The position numbers and the translations under genes were made by a program. The notes beneath the pieces were generated by a model. It was not told the DNA's origin. It saw nothing but the letters and a program-made list of their open reading frames with translations, and did no database searches. A stretch of 64,000 nucleotides of DNA from Halogranum rubrum (lineage in GTDB: Archaea; Halobacteriota; Halobacteria; Halobacteriales; Haloferacaceae): assembly GCF_900114455.1 (NCBI RefSeq), contig NZ_FOTC01000004.1, positions 89,964 through 153,963 of the forward strand, written 5' to 3'. Positions 44,567-52,234 of the stretch are shown in pieces. The first letter of the stretch is position 1. Each line of letters begins with the position of its first letter.

Positions 44567-46396
44567 TCACAGAGCATCTGTCCGACAGTTCAACAGTGTC
44601 TCACCGTCGGACGTCTCGGCTACGACGCCGTCGTCGACCCGTTCGAACGTCGGCCTTCCTCGCCAGACCGTCTCACTGTCGGGACTGGCGACGACTGCCG
44701 AAGCGAGCCAGTGTTCGCCCGGTTCGTGCGTCGCCCGCAGCGTCGGGACGACCGTTCGGGGACGAGTGAAGTTGGTGTTCGGATTCTGGGTGACGACGAC
44801 AGGTGTCCGGTCGCCGAACCCGTCGGTAATCTCGCTCACGCCGTTCGGATAGCGAGCGAGTGCTGTCCCACTCTGACAGACGTGTGTGACGTTCGAGTCG
44901 TCGTCGTCACCGGTCTTGTCCGATGCGAACCCGCCTTCTTCGCTGTGGACGAGGCGGTCCGTCTGCAGTCGGTGGACGCGCACGTGCCACGGGAGATTCG
45001 GGGCGAGCCACGTCTCGACGCTCACGCCGTCCCACGGGTCCCAGCGAGACCGGAGGGTCGTGCCGTCCATCGCCGTTCTCGTCGCTGAGGCGGGAATCGT
45101 GTACTGGTCGCCGTCGAGGCTAAGCGCGAGGGCGCTGTCGTGACCCGCCTGTCCCACTCCGGACGTTCGGTCGGCCACGGAGAAGCCGAACTGCGTCGAG
45201 TAGGCGAACTTCGTGTACTTCTCGCGTCCGTGGACGCTGGCCTGTGGGAGCGAGAGCGCGAAGTGGTGGTCGTCGCCTCGGCAGATGACTTTCTTCGCTT
45301 CGGGTTGTGCCGTCGTGTCCGGCAGACTCGGGAGTGGCTCCTCGTCGGCCCGCCAGAACGGATGGTCTCGGTCCAGCGCGAGGGGGAGGAACGCTTTCAT
45401 GGCCCAGTACGGCGAGTTCGGTGAGTTGTACGGCTCGGAGAGTTTCAACGACGGATATCGGTACCCGACCGACAGCAACCCGCCGTCGGTGAATATCGGT
45501 TGGTCTAGCCACCAGCGGACGTTCCGCGCCCAGAGTCCGCGAACGACACCCCACGGGAGCGCTTCGACGTCAGCAAACGCCAGCCCGCCCCAGAACGACG
45601 CCTGTGCGAAGCGGTAGGTCAGACTCCGTCCGTACGGAAGCGCCCGTCCGTCCTCGTCGAACCAGTGAACGTGCGCAGTCGCAAACGTTTCCGCTCTCGC
45701 CCGGAGTCGGTTCGCTCGTTCAGGGTCCTCGTCGCCGGCGACCGTCGCATAGATGAGTCCGTAGAGATGCATCGCCCACGGAAGGTAGTAGTCGACCGGG
45801 CTCTTCGCCTCCTCCGGGCCGTCTGCGTACCACCCGTCGCCGAGAGAGAACGTTTCGAGTCGGTCGAGCGTGGACTGGGTGAGTTCCCAGTCGTGACGCG
45901 CCCCCACCGACCGGAGTCCTACGTTCACCATCACCCGGAAGAACAGCCAGTTGCTGTCGTGGAGTTCGGCGTCGTTGATCTGGTTCAACCACGTGACCAG
46001 TCGTGCCCGTTCGTCCTCCGAGAGCGGGTCCCAGAGGTGCTCCGGCGTGAGCGCGAGGCCGACGCCGATAGCGGCCATCTCGACGTGCTTCTGTGAGTAG
46101 TCGTCCGCACTACCCCAGTACTCCTCGTGGGACGGGTCCGTCCCGTTGACGAGTCCGGTCCGAAACAGCGACCACTGGTCGAATTCGCCGTGAACGCCTA
46201 ACGGAACCAGACCCCACAGCGGCCGTGCGAACCCCTCCAGTTCGGCCGCGACGTCCGGGAACTGAGCCCCGGTCGCCGTCGGTCTCACTCGCGCCCTGCC
46301 AGGGCTGACGTGCGTAAGCAGCGGTTCGACGAGTTGGCGCACTGCCCGTTCGAAGTCACGTCGCGTCTGGAGCGGATTCTCTCTCGCTGGATTCAT
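44567..46396 (-). CDS. DUF2264 family protein, probable glycosidase for uronate-containing glycans
   Basis: A 609-residue protein. The first 350 residues form an (alpha/alpha) barrel typical of DUF2264 (FARPLWGLVPL, DQWSLFRTGL, HDSNWLFFRVMVNVGLRSVG, DGWYADGP); the rest is beta-rich (DHHFALSLPQASVHGREK). My recollection is that DUF2264 proteins overlap CAZy family GH154, whose studied members remove beta-glucuronic acid, but this is not verified here. No signal peptide. The neighbouring esterases and GH115/UxuA genes support a role on uronate-decorated oligosaccharides. It could replace the missing unsaturated uronyl hydrolase. Confidence 0.82.
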   Translation of the reverse strand: MNPARENPLQTRRDFERAVRQLVEPLLTHVSPGRARVRPTATGAQFPDVAAELEGFARPLWGLVPLGVHGEFDQWSLFRTGLVNGTDPSHEEYWGSADDYSQKHVEMAAIGVGLALTPEHLWDPLSEDERARLVTWLNQINDAELHDSNWLFFRVMVNVGLRSVGARHDWELTQSTLDRLETFSLGDGWYADGPEEAKSPVDYYLPWAMHLYGLIYATVAGDEDPERANRLRARAETFATAHVHWFDEDGRALPYGRSLTYRFAQASFWGGLAFADVEALPWGVVRGLWARNVRWWLDQPIFTDGGLLSVGYRYPSLKLSEPYNSPNSPYWAMKAFLPLALDRDHPFWRADEEPLPSLPDTTAQPEAKKVICRGDDHHFALSLPQASVHGREKYTKFAYSTQFGFSVADRTSGVGQAGHDSALALSLDGDQYTIPASATRTAMDGTTLRSRWDPWDGVSVETWLAPNLPWHVRVHRLQTDRLVHSEEGGFASDKTGDDDDSNVTHVCQSGTALARYPNGVSEITDGFGDRTPVVVTQNPNTNFTRPRTVVPTLRATHEPGEHWLASAVVASPDSETVWRGRPTFERVDDGVVAETSDGETLLNCRTDAL

Positions 46397-46420
46397 CGGG
46401 TGAGTATGCCGACTCCACTC

Positions 46421-46430
46421 GTAAATATCG
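46421..46430 (-). promoter_or_regulatory. TATA element of the DUF2264 gene
   Basis: On the minus strand this reads CGATATTTAC, 29 bases before the ATG at 46396. Confidence 0.6.
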
Positions 46431-46530
46431 TTCTCCAGCCTGAATCCGACGCCGCTCGGTCAGCCACCAGAAGTCACAGAACAGCTATGTCGGAGGCTGT
46501 CCATCGTGCGGACGAAGCTGTCACACTCAC

Positions 46531-47472
46531 ATGGCCACTCTCCATCCAGAGATACAGACTGTCCTCGAGGAGCACGACGCAGACGGTGTTCCACGACTGA
46601 GTTCGCTCTCGGTCGCCGGCGCCCGAGAACTGCAGGCAGAGCTGTTCCAACCCCCCGAAGAGCCGATGCCCGTCGGAAGCATCAGCGAGTACCGCATCCC
46701 CGGCCCCGAGTCAGAGATTCCGATTCGCGTCTACGAACCGACGGGGTCGGGACCGTTTCCCGTCCTCGTCTACGTCCACGGCGGTGGCTGGGTCGTCGGT
46801 GACCTGGAGGGCGTCGACCCCATCTGTCGGCTCCTGACGGAAACCGTCGGCTGCGCCGTCGTCTCGGTCGACTACCGACTCGCGCCCGAACATCCGTTTC
46901 CGGCACCCGTCGAGGACTGCTACGCGGCGACGCAGTGGATAGTAGCGAACCCGGAGGTCGCCCACGCGGACCCGACGCGAGTCGCGGTCGGGGGCGACAG
47001 CGCCGGTGGCAACCTCGCCGCGGCCGTCGCCCAACTCGCTCGTGACCGCGGCGGCCCGACCCTCGACTACCAACTCCTGCTCTATCCGGTCACGAACCAC
47101 GCCTTCGACACCGAGTCGTACGAGGCGAACGCCGAGGGGTACTTCCTGACCAGACGCGACATGCGGTGGTTCTGGGACCTGTATCTCGACGACGAACTCG
47201 ACGGGAGAAATCCGTACGCCTCCCCGTTGCAAGCACGCGACCTCTCGGGGCTCCCACCGGCGACGGTGATTACGAGCGAGTTCGACCCGCTCCGAGACGA
47301 CGGCGTCGCCTACGCCGAGCGGTTGTCAGCGGCGGACGTGCCGGTCGAACACCGTGAGTACGAAGGGACGATTCACGGGTTCGTCACGATGCTCGTCGAC
47401 CCCGACTTAGACGTCGCCAGAGACGCTATCGCCGCGTGCAGCGCGGACCTTCGAGATGCCTTCAGCCGATAG
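46531..47472 (+). CDS. Alpha/beta hydrolase, hormone-sensitive-lipase type esterase
   Basis: A 313-residue esterase. Oxyanion-hole HGGGW is at 83-87, nucleophile Ser157 is in GDSAGG, and Asp of FDPLRDDG and His of GTIHGF complete the triad. This HSL/acetyl-esterase family removes short acyl groups. There is no signal peptide. Divergent from DUF2264 and followed after 87 bases by a second, unrelated esterase, it suggests deacetylation of imported acetylated xylan or pectin oligomers. Confidence 0.9.
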   Translation: MATLHPEIQTVLEEHDADGVPRLSSLSVAGARELQAELFQPPEEPMPVGSISEYRIPGPESEIPIRVYEPTGSGPFPVLVYVHGGGWVVGDLEGVDPICRLLTETVGCAVVSVDYRLAPEHPFPAPVEDCYAATQWIVANPEVAHADPTRVAVGGDSAGGNLAAAVAQLARDRGGPTLDYQLLLYPVTNHAFDTESYEANAEGYFLTRRDMRWFWDLYLDDELDGRNPYASPLQARDLSGLPPATVITSEFDPLRDDGVAYAERLSAADVPVEHREYEGTIHGFVTMLVDPDLDVARDAIAACSADLRDAFSR

Positions 47473-47527
47473 CCAACAGCCGGAGTCGTCTCTCGAGGGC
47501 GCACTGTGCGGTACGTCACCAGAAAAC

Positions 47528-47535
47528 GTTTTACC
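47528..47535 (+). promoter_or_regulatory. TATA element of the SGNH hydrolase gene
   Basis: GTTTTACC 28 bases before the ATG at 47560. Confidence 0.6.
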
Positions 47536-47559
47536 ACCCTCCGTGGCAGTAGTTACTAG

Positions 47560-48552
47560 ATGGAGTACGACGACGTCTCGTTTCACAACGTCGGAGAGTT
47601 ACGGCCCGTCGACGGTAGCGACGGACGAAAGCTGCAGCGCGTCCCCGAGTCCGTTCGACAGTCGCTGAACGAGAAGGCACAGGACGTCATGTACCGACCG
47701 GCCGGAGCGGAGATACGATTCGTTCCTACCGACGGGTCGGTCGACGTGACGCTCTCGTCGCCCGACGGAACCTGCGAGGTGGTCCCATTTTGGGGACCGT
47801 TCATGAGTTCCGATCACCGTCACCTCGGGACGGAGCCGGAGACGTTCACGTTCGAGGTTCCGGACCGAGTGACCCACCTCAACCCCGACGACTTCGCGTT
47901 CGCACCGGGTGTCTGTCGACTCGCGCTCTGGGGCGGGTCGGTGGTCGTCCACGACGTCGAAGGCGCTCGCCGTCCACCGACCGAGGCCGAACTCCCCGAC
48001 CGGCAGTATCTGGCGTACGGGACGTCCATCACCTTCGGGAGCAACGCGACCGGGGTCAACCTCTCGTACCCGTGGCGACTCGGGGAGTCGCTCGGTGCCG
48101 ACGTACTCAACCTCGGCTGTCCGGGGTCGGCTTTCTGTGAGCCGGAACTGGCAGACTACGCCGCGAGTCTCGACTACGACGTGGCGACGCTCGCGCTCTC
48201 GGTGAACATGATAGCCGTCGGGTTCTCCACAGAGACCTTTCGAGAACGGGCGCGCTACTTCGTCGAGACTGTCGCCGAGGGAAATCCGGACGCCCCCGTC
48301 GCCGCCATCACGCTGTTTCCCTTCTTCGCCGACGTCGTCGACGACCCCGAGGCCGACGAGATGGTATCGACCCCGACGGCGTACCGGGAGGCACTCCGCG
48401 AGATAGCCGCCGAGGCACCGTCGAACGTCGCCGCGGTGGACGGACCCGACCTCCTCGGCGTCGAGGGACTGACGACGGACCTCGTCCACCCGTCGGACCG
48501 CGGGATGGGGCAGATTGCGGCGGGGTTGGCCCGCCACTTCGGCGTCGAGTGA
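47560..48552 (+). CDS. SGNH/GDSL-type hydrolase, probable carbohydrate acetyl esterase
   Basis: A 330-residue two-domain esterase. Residues 1-140 are a beta-sandwich; 150-330 are an SGNH hydrolase with nucleophile Ser156 in YGTSIT, Asn in LSVNM and the Asp307/His310 pair in DLVHPSD. The jelly-roll plus SGNH order is that of carbohydrate esterases (CE2/CE20-like) and of rhamnogalacturonan acetylesterase relatives. No secretion signal, so it acts on imported oligosaccharides. It lies in a run of plus-strand genes with the HSL esterase before and the COG3618 hydrolase after, each with its own promoter. Confidence 0.85.
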   Translation: MEYDDVSFHNVGELRPVDGSDGRKLQRVPESVRQSLNEKAQDVMYRPAGAEIRFVPTDGSVDVTLSSPDGTCEVVPFWGPFMSSDHRHLGTEPETFTFEVPDRVTHLNPDDFAFAPGVCRLALWGGSVVVHDVEGARRPPTEAELPDRQYLAYGTSITFGSNATGVNLSYPWRLGESLGADVLNLGCPGSAFCEPELADYAASLDYDVATLALSVNMIAVGFSTETFRERARYFVETVAEGNPDAPVAAITLFPFFADVVDDPEADEMVSTPTAYREALREIAAEAPSNVAAVDGPDLLGVEGLTTDLVHPSDRGMGQIAAGLARHFGVE

Positions 48553-48573
48553 CCGGGCGCACCGGCGGAGGAA

Positions 48574-48581
48574 GATTTAGT
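48574..48581 (+). promoter_or_regulatory. TATA element of the COG3618 hydrolase gene
   Basis: GATTTAGT about 32 bases before the ATG at 48610. It supports that ATG over an in-frame start at 48592. Confidence 0.5.
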
Positions 48582-48609
48582 ACGTCGGTCGGTGGACGTG
48601 CATACGACA

Positions 48610-49485
48610 ATGGTACTCGATTCACACACCCACTCGTGGGGGCCGCCGAGTGCGGACCACCCGTGGGTTAACGGGCCAATCGTCGAGAACGACGTCGCCG
48701 ACTACTCAGTCTCGACGGTCTTTCGGAACGAAGCGCTGTTGGCAGAGATGGACGCCGCAGGTGTCGACGAGGCGGTCGTCGTCGGTTATCCCGTCTGTGA
48801 GTGGACGGACAACTGGTACACGGTCGAGGCGGCCGAAGAGCACGACCGACTGTACGGCATCGTCATGGTCGACCAGTTCGCCGACGACGCCGCGCAGACG
48901 CTCAGAGACGCGATGGCCGTCGACGACGTACTCGGCTTCCGACTCGGCGGAATCTGTCCGTACGACCGCATGTGGGAGACGTTCGATACGAGCGTCACGT
49001 GGCTTCGGGACGCTATCCACGAGACCGAGTTCTGGAACGTTGCCGTCGAGACTGACGCCGTCGTACAAGTGCTCGTCCACGTCGACCAACTGGACCAAGC
49101 GGTCGAACTCGTCGAAGCGTATCCCGAGTTGACGTTCCTGTTCGATCACTTCGCCTATGCGGATCCGGAGACGCCACTCGACGAGGGGGGCTTCGACCGG
49201 TTCGCCGACCTCGCCGAATACGACTCCGTCGGGGTGAAGATTTCGGAGGTCGTCCACCAGTCGAACACGGGCTACCCGTACACCGACATGCACGACCACG
49301 TCCGCTGGTTACTCGACGCGTTCGGCCGCGAACGAGTCGTCTGGGGTTCGGATTTCCCCAACGTCAGCGACGAAGCGAGGTACGAAGAGACGCTGACGTG
49401 GCTCGACCACGTCGACGAACTCTCCGACGTCGACCGTGAGTGGCTGACTGGTCGCTCGTTCCGCCGTCTCACGGGTCTCGAATAG
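48610..49485 (+). CDS. COG3618 amidohydrolase family, probable sugar-acid lactonase
   Basis: A 291-residue TIM-barrel metal hydrolase. DSHTHSW (4-10) is the N-terminal metal-ligand motif, LTFLFDHFAYAD supplies His, and VWGSDFPNVSD near the C-terminus supplies the last Asp. COG3618 includes L-fuconolactonase, L-rhamnono-lactonase and 2-pyrone-dicarboxylate lactonase. In this setting hydrolysis of an aldonolactone made by one of the Gfo/Idh/MocA or SDR dehydrogenases is the likely job, with rhamnono- or galactarolactone as candidates. Cytoplasmic. Confidence 0.85.
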   Translation: MVLDSHTHSWGPPSADHPWVNGPIVENDVADYSVSTVFRNEALLAEMDAAGVDEAVVVGYPVCEWTDNWYTVEAAEEHDRLYGIVMVDQFADDAAQTLRDAMAVDDVLGFRLGGICPYDRMWETFDTSVTWLRDAIHETEFWNVAVETDAVVQVLVHVDQLDQAVELVEAYPELTFLFDHFAYADPETPLDEGGFDRFADLAEYDSVGVKISEVVHQSNTGYPYTDMHDHVRWLLDAFGRERVVWGSDFPNVSDEARYEETLTWLDHVDELSDVDREWLTGRSFRRLTGLE

Positions 49486-49984
49486 CGTCGTCCAGCCCGT
49501 TTTAGGTAGTGCGACCATCGCCGAGCGAACAGTCTCTACCTCTAGTCGTCGTGTGCTGAACGAGATTTTGGCGCGAACGTCCGGCATCGTCGGACGAAGA
49601 AGCGAAAAACGCAGCCATCCACCGCACTCACGCACGAGACGAACTGTATCTTCCGAATACAGGCAGTGTGGCAGTCTAAGTCGCGCCTATTTCAACCGCA
49701 CGATTACAGCACTACGGACGTAACACTCTACGCGACGAGGCCGAGCGACGCTTCGACACGACGTTCAGTGTTCGGGAATACCGGACGTGTAGCCTCTCCG
49801 CACATGGTCACAGTGGCGCTGTGAACCACTCCGTGGGCAGTTGGACGTATCTGTGGGTGTCACGTTCTATGCGCTATCGAGTGACGTCCGGTAATATCGG
49901 ATAGTGAGGAGTGTACCGAGTCGGTCGTCAGTGGCCCGTCTGGGGGTCGAGTCCTGTCTCGTAGTCGCTCTCCCGGACTATTGG
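49486..49984. other. Non-coding gap of about 500 bases
   Basis: Nothing recognisable on either strand. No strong palindrome or promoter facing either neighbour was noticed. Confidence 0.4.
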
Positions 49985-51016
49985 TTAGTCGGCGAAGCTG
50001 AACACGGGTTTGATGACTTCCGAGTTGAGAAACGCCTCGAACGCACGTGCGGGGTTGGACGTCGAGAACGACGTGTCGACGATGTCGTCGGCGTCGATAG
50101 TTCCGTTCTCCATGAGACGAAGCGCCTGCTCGAAGTTCGACCACGTCGAGCCGTAGGAGGTGTTGATGTCGATCTCCCCGCGAACGACCGGCGTCATAAA
50201 CACGTTACTCGGTTCGCCGGGGAGTCCGACGACGACGACCTGCCCGCCTTTTCGTGTGACGTCGATACCTGTCTCGACGCCGCTTCGGTGACCCGTCGTA
50301 TCGAAGACGACGTCGAACCCGCCGCCGTTGGTCCGACTGTCGACTTCGTCTTCGAGTGAGTGAGACTCGACGTCGATGGTGTCGATGCCGAGACGCCGCA
50401 TCTGAGGGAGTCGCGACTTCGCGTCTTGTCCGAGACCGGAGAGGAGAACGTTCGCACCCATCGAATCGGCGATAGACGCGACGAGAACACCGATCGGACC
50501 GGGGCCTTCGACGAGAACCTGGTCGCCAGGTGTGACGTCCGACTGCGAGAACACTGCTCGAGTCGCGATACTCGTGGGTTCTGTAATCGCAGCGTGACTC
50601 AGTGAAACGCTGTCCGGAATCGGATGCAAGTGGTGCGGTTCGACCACCGTGTACTCGGCGTACGCACCGTCACGATGCATCCCAGTAATCGAGAAGTTCT
50701 GACACACGTTCTCTTGGCCGTTTCGGCACTGAAAACACTCTCCACAGTGGTGAATCGGTTCTTCGACGACACGCTGACCTTCTCGAATACTCGTTACCTG
50801 GTCGCCGACCTCGACGACTTCGCCGGAGTATTCGTGTCCCATGATACGAGGGATGGGAATCCACTCGTATCCACCTTCGTACTTATACGCGTGTGCGTCG
50901 CTTCCGCAGAGTCCTGCGGTGTGTACACGTACCAGTACCTCGTTGGGACCGGGTGTCGGTTGTTCGCCTTCCTGAACTTCGACAGCTTCTGGACCGGTTT
51001 GGACTATCTGCTTCAT
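49985..51016 (-). CDS. Zinc-dependent alcohol dehydrogenase, sorbitol/threonine dehydrogenase type (second copy)
   Basis: A 343-residue medium-chain dehydrogenase and paralogue of the gene at 31203. Catalytic zinc site AGLCGSDAH and GHEYSGEVVEVGD, structural zinc HCGECFQCRNGQENVC, NAD fold VLVEGPGPIGVLVASIA. ATG 51016 is preferred over an in-frame TTG at 51022. Unusually for this window it has a Shine-Dalgarno-like AAAGGAG ten bases before the ATG and a TATA element about 53 bases before it, so its mRNA has a short leader. Polyol or sugar oxidation is likely; the Gfo/Idh/MocA gene upstream reads the same way. Confidence 0.88.
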   Translation of the reverse strand: MKQIVQTGPEAVEVQEGEQPTPGPNEVLVRVHTAGLCGSDAHAYKYEGGYEWIPIPRIMGHEYSGEVVEVGDQVTSIREGQRVVEEPIHHCGECFQCRNGQENVCQNFSITGMHRDGAYAEYTVVEPHHLHPIPDSVSLSHAAITEPTSIATRAVFSQSDVTPGDQVLVEGPGPIGVLVASIADSMGANVLLSGLGQDAKSRLPQMRRLGIDTIDVESHSLEDEVDSRTNGGGFDVVFDTTGHRSGVETGIDVTRKGGQVVVVGLPGEPSNVFMTPVVRGEIDINTSYGSTWSNFEQALRLMENGTIDADDIVDTSFSTSNPARAFEAFLNSEVIKPVFSFAD

Positions 51017-51026
51017 ACACAAGTAG

Positions 51027-51033
51027 CTCCTTT
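51027..51033 (-). promoter_or_regulatory. Shine-Dalgarno-like site of the second alcohol dehydrogenase
   Basis: On the minus strand this reads AAAGGAG, ten bases before the ATG at 51016. Rare among the otherwise leaderless-looking genes here; it decides the start. Confidence 0.6.
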
Positions 51034-51065
51034 CGAGCTTTCGCTACTGCAACTGTGCGCACTAG

Positions 51066-51073
51066 GTATAAAG
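51066..51073 (-). promoter_or_regulatory. TATA element of the second alcohol dehydrogenase
   Basis: On the minus strand this reads CTTTATAC, which would place the transcript start about 25-27 bases before the ATG at 51016 and include the AAAGGAG site in the leader. Confidence 0.6.
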
Positions 51074-51127
51074 ATGTTGGGGGGGAACACGACCGAACGG
51101 TCCGGAATTCGTCCGTTTCTGGCCCTC

Positions 51128-52126
51128 TCAGAGCGTGACGTCGACTGTAGTCCCCGTTCGGGCGGCCTCGTACGCCGCTTCGAGCAGCGCCGTCACTCGA
51201 AGTGCGTCTTCGGCCGTCGCGGGAGGTTCCGAACCCGTCTCTATCGCCTCGACGAGTGCCTCGAACTTCGTCTGTGTCGCCGCGTCGTCCACCTCGGGCC
51301 ACGTCCGCTGGCCGTCCTCGTCGACGAGCGAGAGTTCCCGTGGCTCCCACCCTTCGCCTTCGAGATACACCCCGCCCTCCTCGTCCCACAGGTGGATATG
51401 TTCCATCGTCCCGGGAGCGATGCCCGAGTCACCGAAAGCGGCGATAGCGCCGTTGTCGAACGTGACCGTCATCGCAGACCGCTTGTCGATACGCTGGTCG
51501 TCGTCGTCGAACTCCATCTGAGCCGTGACGGACACCGGCGTCAGTCCGGTCAACCAGAGGACGGACTCGACGACGTGCGTACCCACGCTGAACAGATGTC
51601 CGCCACCACCGACCTCCGGGTCCATCCGCCAGTTCGTTCCTCGGTCGTAGTGGTGTCGCCAGTCTTGCGTGAGCGAACCGGTGATGAACGTCGGTTCGAG
51701 GTCGCTGTCCTGCCATCTGCGCCGAGCGGCGACGAAACTAGGGTTCAGATGCCGCTGGTAGCCAGCCATCAACACGTTCGACTCGTCTCGAACCCACTGC
51801 GCGACTTGCCTCGCTTCCTCGACGTCGACGACGACGGGTTTCTCACAGAGCACGTGGAGACCCCTGTCGAAGGCTTCCCGAATCTGGTCGAAGTGAAACC
51901 CGGGCGGTGTCGCGATGATGACGACGTCGAGCGACTCCTCGGCGTACATCGCCGCTTCGTCGGTGTAGAGTGACGATTCGTCGACGTCGAACTCCTCGCT
52001 CGCTCGTGAGAGGTTGTCCGTGTTCACGTCGACGACGGCTTCGATTACCCCATTCGAGTGTGCGCGAACCTCGTTCGCGAGGTGGTAGCCGATACCGCCC
52101 ATGCCGATGATACCAGTTCGGAACAT
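51128..52126 (-). CDS. Gfo/Idh/MocA family oxidoreductase
   Basis: A 332-residue NAD(P)-dependent sugar oxidoreductase. Rossmann motif GIIGMGGIGYHLA at 5-17, catalytic-region LCEKPVVVDVEEARQ near 93-107 and the C-terminal domain with GGGGHLFSVGTHVVE, where the His is the usual proton relay. Members oxidise a sugar hydroxyl at C1, C3 or C5, or deacetylate/hydrolyse glycosides by a redox route (GH109). It lies upstream of and codirectional with the second alcohol dehydrogenase, and is divergent from the GH2 gene, sharing a 108-base control region. Confidence 0.88.
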   Translation of the reverse strand: MFRTGIIGMGGIGYHLANEVRAHSNGVIEAVVDVNTDNLSRASEEFDVDESSLYTDEAAMYAEESLDVVIIATPPGFHFDQIREAFDRGLHVLCEKPVVVDVEEARQVAQWVRDESNVLMAGYQRHLNPSFVAARRRWQDSDLEPTFITGSLTQDWRHHYDRGTNWRMDPEVGGGGHLFSVGTHVVESVLWLTGLTPVSVTAQMEFDDDDQRIDKRSAMTVTFDNGAIAAFGDSGIAPGTMEHIHLWDEEGGVYLEGEGWEPRELSLVDEDGQRTWPEVDDAATQTKFEALVEAIETGSEPPATAEDALRVTALLEAAYEAARTGTTVDVTL

Positions 52127-52234
52127 CTCGTGTACCGGCTTTCGCGCGTGCTAATGAGCGTTTTCCTTCACGAGGTCCGACCACCGGCCGGGAAACGCTT
52201 ATCTTGTGACCGAAAGGACCTGTGAGTAGAGTCG

